Of a stretch of 64,000 nt of DNA, positions 8,937-16,175 are shown one piece after another. Position 1 is the stretch's first letter; every line of letters begins with the position of its first letter. A program made the position numbers and the translations under genes. The stretch comes from JABCPE02 sp963519075 (GTDB lineage: Bacteria; Bacteroidota; Bacteroidia; Flavobacteriales; Weeksellaceae): NCBI GenBank assembly GCA_963519075.1, contig CAUQMH010000002.1, positions 28,169 to 92,168 on the forward strand, written 5' to 3'. The notes under the pieces are model-generated. The model saw only the letters and a list, made by a program, of their open reading frames with translations, made no database searches and was not told where the DNA came from.

Positions 8937-9962
8937 TTATCTAATCAAAAACTTAAACTTATCTATGTTTTTCAGTGCTATTCCTGTTCCTCTTACCACT
9001 GCTCTCAATGGATCTTCGGCTACGAATACAGGAAGCCCTGTTTTTTTGTGTATTCTATCACTAAGACCACGCAACAATGCTCCTCCTCCTGCAAGATATA
9101 TACCTGTTTTCCAGATATCAGCTGCAAGTTCAGGCGGAGTCATGGAAAGAGTTTCCATCACAGCATCTTCTATTCTAGATATTGAGTTATTTAATGCTAT
9201 TGCAACTTCCTTATAACCGATCATGATTTCTTTTGGTTTTCCTGTAATAAGGTCTCTACCCTGTACAGAAATATCATCCACTTCTACATCTAGCTCTTCC
9301 ATCGCCGCTCCTACTTCTATTTTTATTCTCTCTGCTGTCTTTTCACCGATGTACAAGTTATGGTTGGTTCTTAGGTAATAGGCAATATCATCTGTAAACA
9401 CATCCCCTGCGATTTTAACAGACTTGTCACAAACGATTCCTCCAAGTGCAATCACAGCAATCTCCGTAGTTCCTCCTCCTATATCTATCACCATATTTCC
9501 TTCTGGTTTCTGAATATCTATCCCTACACCTATCGCAGCTGCCATTGGTTCATAGATAAGTCTAATTTCCTTAGCATGAACTTTCTGAAGAGAATCCTTA
9601 ACCGCTCTAATCTCCACCTCTGTAATTCCAGAAGGGATACAAACAACAATTCTAAGAGCTGGCTGAAAAACCCTCCCTTTGATTCCTGGAATTTGTTTAA
9701 TAAATTCCTTAATCATGCTTTCGGAAGCTTGGAAATCTGCGATAACCCCATCTTTCAAAGGACGGATTGTCTTTATTTCCTCATGGGTTTTCCCCTGCAT
9801 GTGTTTTGCTCTGTCTCCTACTGCTATAATCTTTCCTGTGTTACGCTCCACCGCTACGATAGACGGCTGATCTACTACGATTTTGTTGTTATGTATAATT
9901 AGGGTATTAGCTGTTCCTAAGTCAATCGCTATCTCTTTTGTGAATACATTAAATAATCCCAT
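8937..9962 (-). CDS. mreB: MreB, actin-like cell-shape protein
   Basis: A 341-residue bacterial actin that polymerises under the inner membrane and guides lateral wall synthesis. The ATPase motifs are all present: IAIDLGTANT (phosphate 1), MVIDIGGGTTEIAVIALGG (phosphate 2), IYLAGGGALLRGL (adenosine) and IYEPMAAAIG. It is the first gene of the elongation operon. A -7 box lies about 26 bases upstream of the ATG. The final residues NIDKFKFLIR are usual for flavobacterial MreB. Confidence 0.97.
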   Translation of the reverse strand: MGLFNVFTKEIAIDLGTANTLIIHNNKIVVDQPSIVAVERNTGKIIAVGDRAKHMQGKTHEEIKTIRPLKDGVIADFQASESMIKEFIKQIPGIKGRVFQPALRIVVCIPSGITEVEIRAVKDSLQKVHAKEIRLIYEPMAAAIGVGIDIQKPEGNMVIDIGGGTTEIAVIALGGIVCDKSVKIAGDVFTDDIAYYLRTNHNLYIGEKTAERIKIEVGAAMEELDVEVDDISVQGRDLITGKPKEIMIGYKEVAIALNNSISRIEDAVMETLSMTPPELAADIWKTGIYLAGGGALLRGLSDRIHKKTGLPVFVAEDPLRAVVRGTGIALKNIDKFKFLIR

Positions 9963-9987
9963 TATCCGTTTTTATTTTTAATTTGCA

Positions 9988-9995
9988 CAAATATA
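9988..9995 (-). promoter_or_regulatory. -7 promoter box of the mreB operon
   Basis: TATATTTG on the minus strand, a strong match to TAnnTTTG, followed by a short leader to the mreB ATG. The rest of 9996-10133 is AT-rich, with no further element recognised. Confidence 0.55.
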
Positions 9996-10133
9996 TGAAA
10001 TTTATTAAGTATTTTTATGTTTTCTATCACAGTTTTACAAAAACTTTAACATTAGTTGTTTTTAATCCTTAAAAAAGAAAAAAATCACAAGCCTCAAAAA
10101 ACCTTATTTAAAATTCTAAAATCAGATTTTATA

Positions 10134-10160
10134 ACAAAAAAATCTCCCTAAATTAGGAAG
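10134..10160 (-). terminator. Terminator of the ion-channel gene
   Basis: On the minus strand a 7-bp stem with one T-G pair and a three-base loop (10144-10160) is followed by a run of seven T. It begins inside the last codons of the channel gene. Confidence 0.5.
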
Positions 10161-10986
10161 ATTCTTCTACTATTTTATGTCCGCACTGCTTACAATATCT
10201 GGCATCATCATCATTATCAATATTTCCACAGCAGTCGCATAGTTTCTTTGCCTTGTTCATACATTCTCTCATCTGAGATGACACAATCCCAGTCGGCACG
10301 GCTATAATGCTATAACCACAGAGCATAAGAACCACTGAAAGCAGTTTCCCCAGCGGTGTAGTGGGAGAAATATCCCCATACCCCACCGTAGTGATAGTGA
10401 CCACGGCCCAATAGATACTCACAGGAATATTATGAAAACCATTTTTCCCTCCTTCTATGATATACATAAGCGCCCCCAAAACTACCACAATAATGGTAAT
10501 GAACATCAGGAAAATATAAATTTTTCTGGAACTGCTTCTGAGTGACTGCAAAATATAATGCCCATCATCCATATAGTCCATCATATTTAGAATCCTAAAT
10601 ACCCTAAGTAATCGGAACAACCTGATAATCATCAGGTATTTAGCTTCAGGAGTAAAAATACCGATATAAAACGACAGGATAGAAAGAAAGTCTATAACCC
10701 CCATCATACTGAATATATAGTCTTTCTTGTTTTTGACAACCATTATCCGAACTACATATTCTGCTGTAAAAATGATGTTCATAAGCCACTCAATAGCGAG
10801 GAAAGTCTTATGAAAACGAACATTCTCCACACTGTCCATGACGACTATCAGGGCACTGAGGACTATCATCGCCAGCAAAACTACATCAAACAACTTCCCT
10901 AAGGGAGTCTCCGCAAAGTATATTATTCTAAATACTTTCTTTTTCCATTCCGCTTCTTCAGGAATGAGATTATGTTCTCTACGCAT
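10153..10986 (-). CDS. Voltage-gated-type potassium channel with C-terminal zinc ribbon
   Basis: A 277-residue ion-transport-family protein. Seen in order: helices S1-S3, an S4-like arginine helix (RLFRLLRVFRILNMM), S5, a pore loop with the K+ selectivity filter TTVGYGD, and S6 (LSVVLMLCGYSIIAVPTGIVSS). After S6 the chain ends in two CxxC knuckles (CDCCGN and CKQCGH) that should bind one zinc ion. This is a compact KvAP-like layout. The zinc ribbon after the gate is the odd part and may act as a cytoplasmic oligomerisation or sensing element (inference). It has its own promoter and terminator. Confidence 0.9.
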   Translation of the reverse strand: MRREHNLIPEEAEWKKKVFRIIYFAETPLGKLFDVVLLAMIVLSALIVVMDSVENVRFHKTFLAIEWLMNIIFTAEYVVRIMVVKNKKDYIFSMMGVIDFLSILSFYIGIFTPEAKYLMIIRLFRLLRVFRILNMMDYMDDGHYILQSLRSSSRKIYIFLMFITIIVVVLGALMYIIEGGKNGFHNIPVSIYWAVVTITTVGYGDISPTTPLGKLLSVVLMLCGYSIIAVPTGIVSSQMRECMNKAKKLCDCCGNIDNDDDARYCKQCGHKIVEESS

Positions 10987-11020
10987 GATAAATTCCTTTG
11001 AAATCTAAAATTGAAAGAGG

Positions 11021-11048
11021 CAAAGTTAGTCAATTTTTTATTTTACAA
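11021..11048 (-). promoter_or_regulatory. Promoter of the ion-channel gene
   Basis: Minus-strand -7 box TAACTTTG at 11021-11028 with a TTG at 11046-11048, 17 bases further upstream, fits Bacteroidota promoter spacing. Confidence 0.5.
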
Positions 11049-11766
11049 ACCAAAAAACTTTTTCCATAGAGTCCGCCCCCTCTGGAACGGCATCTTTGGG
11101 AGTTCTGCCTATTTTTAGCCTATGGTCTTTGAGCCACCAGATTTTATCTGAAAAATCTTTTGCCAGACGCCAGTCATGCGAAGAAAACAAAATAGCCTTA
11201 TTTTTTTCTTTTGCTAATTTTTTCAAAAGATTTAGAATCATCATTTTATTTTCTTCATCAAGGTATGTCGTAGGTTCATCCAAAATGATCATCGGCGTAT
11301 TCTGCGCCAAAGCCCTTCCAATAAAAGCTTTCTGAAGATTTCCATCGGATAGTTTTTTGAGTGGAAAATCTTTATACGAAGTCAAATTCAGATTATCTAT
11401 TATCTCCTCCACTTCCTGCAAATCATCAGAACTTAATTTAAAATAATACGGATAATGAATGTATTTCCCTAACGAAACCAAATCCATAACCGTATAATTT
11501 TCAGGAACTTGAGTTTTAGAAAAAACCATAGAAATCCATTTTGGAATCTGCTTGGAAGAAACCAATTTTATTTCCGTTTCTTTTATCCAAATCTGCCCTT
11601 CCATCGGTGGAATCTGCCCCAAAATAGTCCTCATAAGGGTAGTTTTCCCAATGCCGTTATTCCCCACCAAAAGACAAACCTCACCAAGCGAAAGCTCTGC
11701 ATCAATGGACGAAACCAAAGGCTCTCCGTAGCCTATTGCTAAGTTTTTTAGTTCTAAAAAAGGCAT
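11038..11766 (-). CDS. ABC transporter ATP-binding protein (FecE/BtuD-like), orphan
   Basis: A 242-residue nucleotide-binding subunit. Seen: Walker A GNNGIGKTTL, signature LSDGNLQK, Walker B MIILDEPT, and the H-loop LFSSHDW. The signature departs from LSGGQ (Asp for the first Gly, Asn for Gln). The overall pattern is closest to the iron-siderophore/cobalamin importer ATPases. No permease or binding protein is nearby; the gene begins 2 bases after dusB and is probably co-transcribed with it. The substrate cannot be told from sequence. It has no membrane domain or C39 peptidase, so it is not a bacteriocin exporter by itself. Confidence 0.8.
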   Translation of the reverse strand: MPFLELKNLAIGYGEPLVSSIDAELSLGEVCLLVGNNGIGKTTLMRTILGQIPPMEGQIWIKETEIKLVSSKQIPKWISMVFSKTQVPENYTVMDLVSLGKYIHYPYYFKLSSDDLQEVEEIIDNLNLTSYKDFPLKKLSDGNLQKAFIGRALAQNTPMIILDEPTTYLDEENKMMILNLLKKLAKEKNKAILFSSHDWRLAKDFSDKIWWLKDHRLKIGRTPKDAVPEGADSMEKVFWFVK

Positions 11767-11768
11767 GT

Positions 11769-12752
11769 TTATTCCTTATCGAGCTGAATATAAATTTCCT
11801 CCAAAACAGCCTCCATTTCCTGCATGGTAAGAACCTGCAAGAATTTTGTTCTATATTCCTTAAAATGCGGTATCCCTCGGAAATAATTGCTGTAATGCTG
11901 TCTCATCTCTATCAGCCCTGCCCTTTCGCCTTTCCATTCTGCTGACCATTCTGCATGCTGTCTTACGGCTTCCAGCCTGTCTTTTATCGTAGGCGGCGGC
12001 AGTTTTTCTCCCGTTTGGAAGAAATGTTTTATCTCGTTAAAAATCCATGGGTAGCCTATCGCCCCACGCCCAATCATCATTCCGTCAATATTGTATTTCT
12101 CTCTGTATTCTAGGGCTGTTTCTGGCGAATCTATATCACCATTCCCAAAAATCGGGATTTCTATATTAGGATTGTTTTTGACTTTGCTAATGTACTCCCA
12201 GTCGGCTTTTCCTTTATACATCTGTGTTCTCGTTCGAGCGTGGATGGTAAGGGCTTTTATGCCTACTTCCTGCAGTCTTTCTGCTACTTCCTCTATATTG
12301 ATGCTCTCCGTATCCCAGCCCAGCCGAGTTTTTACCGTAACTGGCAGTTCGGTAGAATTTACCACTGCTTTGGTAAGTTTTACCATCAAATCAATATCTT
12401 TCAAAACTCCTGCTCCAGCGCCTTTGCTGACTACCTTTTTCACAGGACAACCAAAATTGATATCCACCAAATCTGGCTGTACCGTTTCCACTATCTTAGC
12501 AGACATCGCCATCGCTTCCTCATCGCCCCCAAAAATCTGGATACCCACGGGTCTTTCGTAATCAAAGATATCCAGCTTTTTTTTGCTCTTTATCGCATCA
12601 CGAATAAGCCCCTCGGAGGAGATAAATTCTGAATACATCAGGTCTGCCCCATGCATCTTGCACAAACGGCGAAACGGCGGATCCGAAACATCTTCCATCG
12701 GTGCCAAAAGCAATGGAAAATCAGGAAGTTCTATTTTATCTATTTTCAACAT
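11769..12752 (-). CDS. dusB: tRNA-dihydrouridine synthase DusB
   Basis: An FMN-dependent enzyme that reduces uridine to dihydrouridine in tRNA; 327 residues, normal for DusB. Seen: LLLAPMEDVSDPPFRRLC at the N-terminus, FGCPVKKV with the catalytic Cys, TVKTRLGWD, HARTRTQMYKG and GNGDIDSP. It is embedded in a tight run: its first codons overlap the stop of the upstream regulator by 7 bases, and the ABC ATPase follows at once. A strong -7 box at 12757-12764 leaves almost no 5' leader, so transcripts from it would be nearly leaderless. Confidence 0.95.
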   Translation of the reverse strand: MLKIDKIELPDFPLLLAPMEDVSDPPFRRLCKMHGADLMYSEFISSEGLIRDAIKSKKKLDIFDYERPVGIQIFGGDEEAMAMSAKIVETVQPDLVDINFGCPVKKVVSKGAGAGVLKDIDLMVKLTKAVVNSTELPVTVKTRLGWDTESINIEEVAERLQEVGIKALTIHARTRTQMYKGKADWEYISKVKNNPNIEIPIFGNGDIDSPETALEYREKYNIDGMMIGRGAIGYPWIFNEIKHFFQTGEKLPPPTIKDRLEAVRQHAEWSAEWKGERAGLIEMRQHYSNYFRGIPHFKEYRTKFLQVLTMQEMEAVLEEIYIQLDKE

Positions 12753-13111
12753 GTTGCAAAGATAGGCACATTTTTGTAATATATAAGGTAAGAGCCACCT
12801 CCTATCACTGCCCTACTCTCATCTATTGTTAAAGGAATTAAATTTAATTGTTCCATCCTTTGTTTAAAGGCATTGTTTTTCTGTTTTTCCCTTATTATAG
12901 CTTTCTGTTTTTCAGAAAAATCTATTATTTCCAATGGATTAATTTCTAAAACATCTAATAATCTACTCAACATATCTATCCCCAAAGCATACACCCCATT
13001 TTCTAATTTTGAATATTGTGATTGTGAAATATTCAAAAGGTATGCAATGTATTCTTGTGAATATCCCTTTTGCTGTCTTGCTTCCCTTATCATATTATAC
13101 CTTATATACAT
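12746..13111 (-). CDS. XRE-family helix-turn-helix regulator ending in a double-glycine peptide-like tail
   Basis: DNA-binding protein of about 121 residues. The helix-turn-helix (REARQQKGYSQEYIAYLLN, then ISQSQYSKLENG) sits at the N-terminus and is a typical Cro/C1-type fold. The frame opens at a TTG (13135), but that codon lies inside the -7 box, so the ATG at 13111 (or 13093) is the likely start. The last 36 residues, from an internal Met at about 12856, read like a GG-leader precursor: LNLIPLTIDESRAVIGG then GSYLIYYKNVPIFATC. It is divergent from the small peptide genes at 13304-13758 and probably regulates them and itself (inference). The function of the tail is unknown. Confidence 0.75.
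   Translation of the reverse strand: MYIRYNMIREARQQKGYSQEYIAYLLNISQSQYSKLENGVYALGIDMLSRLLDVLEINPLEIIDFSEKQKAIIREKQKNNAFKQRMEQLNLIPLTIDESRAVIGGGSYLIYYKNVPIFATC
12757..12764 (-). promoter_or_regulatory. dusB -7 promoter box inside the 3' end of the regulator gene
   Basis: TATCTTTG on the minus strand matches TAnnTTTG exactly and ends only 4 bases before the dusB ATG. It is also read as codons for the last residues (Ile-Phe) of the upstream regulator. Confidence 0.45.
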
Positions 13112-13132
13112 AAAATCTATTTTAAATTTAAA

Positions 13133-13140
13133 CAAATATA
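13133..13140 (-). promoter_or_regulatory. -7 promoter box of the HTH regulator
   Basis: TATATTTG on the minus strand overlaps the alternative TTG start at 13135, which argues that translation begins downstream at 13111 or 13093. Confidence 0.55.
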
Positions 13141-13156
13141 TGAATTTTCTATACTA

Positions 13157-13181
13157 AAATTATTCCCATACAGAATAATTT
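13157..13181. promoter_or_regulatory. Inverted repeat, candidate operator for the HTH regulator
   Basis: Eight-base arms at 13157-13164 and 13174-13181 flank a 9-base spacer. The repeat sits where the -33 region of the regulator promoter would lie, in the divergent gap between the regulator and the peptide genes. Operator function is inference. Confidence 0.35.
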
Positions 13182-13255
13182 ATTACTGAGTGAAATAGGA
13201 TTATACCAAAACTATTCACAAATTTGCAATAACCAAAAAGATGTGCACAAAATAT

Positions 13256-13287
13256 TTTGGTGTGTTACTAAATTATGTTTAACTTTA
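13256..13287 (+). promoter_or_regulatory. Promoter of the double-glycine peptide genes
   Basis: TTTG at 13256-13259, a 20-base spacer and TAACTTTA at 13280-13287 (one mismatch to TAnnTTTG) match Bacteroidota promoter layout and leave a leader of about 10-15 bases before the ATG at 13304. Confidence 0.4.
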
Positions 13288-13303
13288 CAAAATCATTAAA
13301 AAA

Positions 13304-13477
13304 ATGAAAATTGAAAATTTGAATTTAACAGAGCTTAATGCTAAAGAATTAAAAGAAATAGAGGGAGGAATACTAGACAAAATTAAAGCAGGGGCAGAAT
13401 TATCTATTGCAGTAATAGGAGCACTTTATGGCGTTGGGTATGTTATAGGTAGAACATGGAAACATATTGAAAATTAA
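13304..13477 (+). CDS. Double-glycine leader peptide (bacteriocin/pheromone-like), 57 aa
   Basis: A 57-codon gene. Residues 1-22 form a classic double-glycine leader (NLTELNAKELKEIEGG), of the type cut after GG by C39-peptidase ABC exporters. The predicted 35-residue product begins ILDKIKAGAELS and continues with a glycine-rich hydrophobic helix (IAVIGALYGVGYVIG) and a short polar end, as in membrane-active class II bacteriocins. It has no cysteine. A second leader peptide gene follows after 22 bases. No exporter is in the window. Whether it is a toxin, a signal or something else is not known. Confidence 0.7.
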   Translation: MKIENLNLTELNAKELKEIEGGILDKIKAGAELSIAVIGALYGVGYVIGRTWKHIEN

Positions 13478-13499
13478 CAATTTAATATTTTGAACTACT

Positions 13500-13640
13500 A
13501 TGAAAAATTTTATTGAAATTTCAGAAACAGAGTTAAAAACAATAAATGGAGGGGCTAAAGAATGGGTTTTATTAGGATGGTTAATTTCCCCTGCTTTAGG
13601 AATTATTAGTACAGGTATTTATAATGGATATAATGATTAA
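13500..13640 (+). CDS. Double-glycine leader peptide, 46 aa
   Basis: A 46-codon gene downstream of the first peptide. The leader MKNFIEISETELKTINGG is 18 residues and shares the acidic, Glu-Leu-Lys pattern of the neighbour. The predicted mature part of 28 residues (AKEWVLLGWLISPALGII and a short tail) is tryptophan- and glycine-containing and hydrophobic. The stop codon lies within the start of the next gene (8-base overlap). The pairing of two unlike mature peptides resembles two-peptide class II bacteriocins, but that is only an analogy. Confidence 0.68.
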   Translation: MKNFIEISETELKTINGGAKEWVLLGWLISPALGIISTGIYNGYND

Positions 13641-13758
13641 AAAAATTGTTTACTATCTACTTGAGAATCCTCGAATTGTAACCATTATGGTTGCTGTATT
13701 CTTCTTATTGTATTTTATAGGATATAAAATAGGTAGGCTACTTGCTTCTTTATATTGA
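13633..13758 (+). CDS. Single-span membrane miniprotein, candidate immunity partner, 41 aa
   Basis: A 41-codon frame that begins at an ATG inside the end of the previous gene. Residues 1-15 are basic/polar (MIKKIVYYLLENPRI), followed by one hydrophobic span (VTIMVAVFFLLYFIGY) and a short basic tail (KIGRLLASLY). Overlap with the peptide gene suggests translational coupling. Small membrane proteins next to bacteriocin genes often give self-immunity; that role is inference from position and topology alone. Confidence 0.55.
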   Translation: MIKKIVYYLLENPRIVTIMVAVFFLLYFIGYKIGRLLASLY

Positions 13759-13779
13759 CAAATTATACCTTCCTAATAT

Positions 13780-13816
13780 ATAAAAGCCTTACTTTAAAAG
13801 TAAGGCTTTTATATTT
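13780..13816. terminator. Bidirectional terminator between peptide genes and trpS
   Basis: A perfect 13-bp inverted repeat (13780-13792 with 13800-13812, 7-base loop) with T-rich flanks on both sides. Confidence 0.7.
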
Positions 13817-13818
13817 AT

Positions 13819-14787
13819 TTACATTCCCAGACTTTTTCTTACTCTTTGGAGAGTTTCTTGGGCTACTTTTTTGGTTTTTTCGGCTCCTTCTTGTAGTTTT
13901 TTCTCTAATTCAGGCAGATTGTCCATATAATAAGCAAAGATTTCTCTTTCCTTGGCATAAGTTTCCAAAATCAAATTCAATAATTCCGTTTTCGCGTGTC
14001 CGTACCCGAAATTCCCTGCAAGATATTTCTCTCTCAATGCTTGGGTTTTGTCCTCTGTCGCTATGAGTGAATATATCGTAAAGACCTTGCAAGTGTCAGG
14101 ATTTTTCGGTTCTTCCAGCGGTGTAGAATCTGTTTCTATGGACATTACTTGTTTCTTCAGTTCCTTTTCTGGAAGGAATATATTGATGATGTTTCCTCTT
14201 GATTTAGACATTTTATTTCCATCTGTCCCTGGCACATATTTCGTGTTTTCCTGTAATTCTGCCTGTGGCAGCACGAAAACCTCGCCCATTTGGTTATTAA
14301 ATCTCGCTCCTACATCTCTCGCCATTTCCAAATGCTGAAGCTGGTCTTTTCCCACAGGAACCACCTCGGCATCGTAGAGCAGAATATCCGCTGCCATAAG
14401 CATAGGATAGGTAAAAAGCCCCACATTCACATCTCCCAGTCTATCTGCTTTATCCTTGAACGAGTGAGCCAAAGTAAGCCTTTGATAAGGAAAAAAACAA
14501 GACAAATACCAAGAAAGTTCGCAGGTTTCTGGAATGTCGCTTTGTCTGTAGAAATAAGTTTTTTCTGTATCCAGCCCAAAAGCCAGCCACGCCGCAGCGA
14601 TTTCGTAAGTGTTTTTTTTCAGCACCTCAGCATCTTTTATCTGCGTGAGGGTGTGCATATTAGCGATGAACAAGAAAGACTCGTTCTCTGCTTTTTTAGA
14701 TAATTCTATGGCTGGAACGATTGCCCCCAAAATATTCCCTAAATGCGGCGTTCCTGTAGCCTGTATTCCTGTAAGAATTCTTGACAT
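13819..14787 (-). CDS. trpS: Tryptophanyl-tRNA synthetase
   Basis: Class I aminoacyl-tRNA synthetase that charges tRNA-Trp; 322 residues, the usual bacterial length. Seen: the HIGH-equivalent GTPHLGNILG near residue 12, the loop PETCELSWYLSCFFP, QHLEMARD and DGNKMSKSRGN carrying KMSKS. A possible -7 box TAATTTTG lies at 14810-14817. It faces the peptide locus across a shared terminator. Confidence 0.96.
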   Translation of the reverse strand: MSRILTGIQATGTPHLGNILGAIVPAIELSKKAENESFLFIANMHTLTQIKDAEVLKKNTYEIAAAWLAFGLDTEKTYFYRQSDIPETCELSWYLSCFFPYQRLTLAHSFKDKADRLGDVNVGLFTYPMLMAADILLYDAEVVPVGKDQLQHLEMARDVGARFNNQMGEVFVLPQAELQENTKYVPGTDGNKMSKSRGNIINIFLPEKELKKQVMSIETDSTPLEEPKNPDTCKVFTIYSLIATEDKTQALREKYLAGNFGYGHAKTELLNLILETYAKEREIFAYYMDNLPELEKKLQEGAEKTKKVAQETLQRVRKSLGM

Positions 14788-14809
14788 GATTTGATTTTTT
14801 ATTTTTAAA

Positions 14810-14817
14810 CAAAATTA
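14810..14817 (-). promoter_or_regulatory. Possible trpS -7 promoter box
   Basis: TAATTTTG on the minus strand, 23 bases before the trpS ATG and touching the stop codon of the upstream hydrolase gene. Confidence 0.35.
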
Positions 14818-15444
14818 AATTTCACATTTTAAAACCTGCTGTACATTTTTATAAATCTCGGTTTTAAGGACTTCTATCGGCATTTCTTTGATTTTGGCAA
14901 GTTTCAGATAAACCTCATCAACAGGCTCTTCTGCTGTATCCGTTTCCAAAAAAATCCTATCCAAAGGAATGTCCCGCGCGGTTTCCTGCAAAGATAAGTT
15001 ATAAAGCAGCACTTTCCCAAAAGACAAATAAAAGCCTTTGCTCAAAAGCTCTTCGGCGGTTTCCTTTTTCTTATTAAATCCATGCACGATGAGCGGCACT
15101 TTTGCGATTTTCTGAAACCTTAGCAACTGAGAAAAACGCCGAACACAATGCACTATCACGGGTTTTTGGATTTCATTCGCCCAGAGAATCTGCTGTTCGA
15201 AGATTTGTTCCTGCAAACTCTCATCCGCCGAGACCAGCCCATCCAGTCCGCATTCGCCTATCGCAAGGCAGTTTGGGTGCTGGGATATTTCTTTTATTTT
15301 ATCTAAATTCTGTCTGTAATTTTCATCGATTTTATTTGGGTGAAGTCCTACCGAAAAATAATTTTCTGGTATTTCTTCCGTGAAATCCAAGTTATAAACT
15401 CCATATTTTCTTTCCCGAAAATGATGATGAAAATCAAAAAACAT
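14815..15444 (-). CDS. TatD-family metal-dependent hydrolase
   Basis: A 209-residue amidohydrolase-fold protein, shorter than the usual 255-265 residues of TatD nucleases. Metal-site motifs are present: FHHHFR (His-x-His) at the very N-terminus, AIGECGLDGL with the bridging Glu, VIVHCVRR, LIVHGF and FLETDT with the terminal Asp. TatD proteins are 3'-5' DNA/RNA exonucleases or phosphoesterases. The N-terminal part is trimmed compared with TatD. The gene begins 11 bases after the upstream channel gene and may be co-transcribed with it. Confidence 0.8.
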   Translation of the reverse strand: MFFDFHHHFRERKYGVYNLDFTEEIPENYFSVGLHPNKIDENYRQNLDKIKEISQHPNCLAIGECGLDGLVSADESLQEQIFEQQILWANEIQKPVIVHCVRRFSQLLRFQKIAKVPLIVHGFNKKKETAEELLSKGFYLSFGKVLLYNLSLQETARDIPLDRIFLETDTAEEPVDEVYLKLAKIKEMPIEVLKTEIYKNVQQVLKCEI

Positions 15445-15455
15445 ACAGCTCTTTT

Positions 15456-16091
15456 TTATTCTTTTCTTTCTTCTTTGGACAAATAGAATTTAGGCATTTC
15501 CCACTGATATCTCACCGCGAGAGTTCTCACCGCTACAATCAGCAAAATAGTAGAAACATGCACCATAATATACGGCATAGAAGTGTATCTATACAACACC
15601 AAAAACAAAACTCCGCCCACAATACACGCCGTAGCGTAGATTTCTTTTCTCAAAACCAAAGGAATTCTATTGAGCAAAATATCTCTAAAAATCCCACCAA
15701 AACAACCTGTGATAACCCCCAAAGTGAGAGAAATAATCGTACCGTGCTCGGCATTCAGCCCTTTCTGAATCCCCATAATGGTAAAAAGCCCAAGCCCAAA
15801 GCTGTCAAAAATAAACAGCGGTGTTTCGAATTTTTTCTCAAAAACCTTTACCAGCATCGCAAAGATACTCGCTAAAAAAACCACCGTGCAGCTGAACATA
15901 TCTTTCATCCAGAAGACAGGAACTTCCAGCAATAAATCCCGCAAAGTCCCTCCACCAAAGGAAGTAACGAAAGACACTATAAGCACACCGAAAGGGTCTA
16001 ATCTTTTCTCTATCGCAGCAAAAGCCCCAGACATCGAGAAAGATACCAACCCCAAAAGTTCAATTATGAAATTAAAATTTTCATACAACAT
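15456..16091 (-). CDS. TRIC-type cation channel / UPF0126 membrane protein
   Basis: A 211-residue protein with about seven transmembrane segments made of two UPF0126 repeats. Each repeat carries the glycine-rich signature: FVTSFGGGTLRDLLL in the first and GVITGCFGGIFRDILLN in the second. Prokaryotic TRIC homologues form trimeric monovalent cation channels. The C-terminal tail is polar and basic. The call rests on both repeat signatures and the size. Confidence 0.88.
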   Translation of the reverse strand: MLYENFNFIIELLGLVSFSMSGAFAAIEKRLDPFGVLIVSFVTSFGGGTLRDLLLEVPVFWMKDMFSCTVVFLASIFAMLVKVFEKKFETPLFIFDSFGLGLFTIMGIQKGLNAEHGTIISLTLGVITGCFGGIFRDILLNRIPLVLRKEIYATACIVGGVLFLVLYRYTSMPYIMVHVSTILLIVAVRTLAVRYQWEMPKFYLSKEERKE

Positions 16092-16120
16092 AAATCAACA
16101 TTTTATTTTTAAAACAATAA

Positions 16121-16143
16121 CCACACAAAACGAGTCCGTGTGG
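16121..16143 (-). terminator. Weak terminator after coaD
   Basis: A 6-bp stem (16121-16126 with 16138-16143) lies 30 bases beyond the coaD stop; a partly T-rich stretch follows on the minus strand. Confidence 0.35.
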
Positions 16144-16175
16144 CAAAAATCAAGTTTCTATGACCGACCTTCTTC

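Noticed and set aside
11038..11766. ABC ATPase as the exporter of the double-glycine peptides
   Set aside because: It has only a nucleotide-binding domain of importer type; no C39 peptidase or membrane domain is present, and it is on the opposite strand.
12091..12561. Plus-strand open frame of 156 codons
   Set aside because: Fully antisense to dusB, whose motifs are all present; the frame is a shadow of codon bias.
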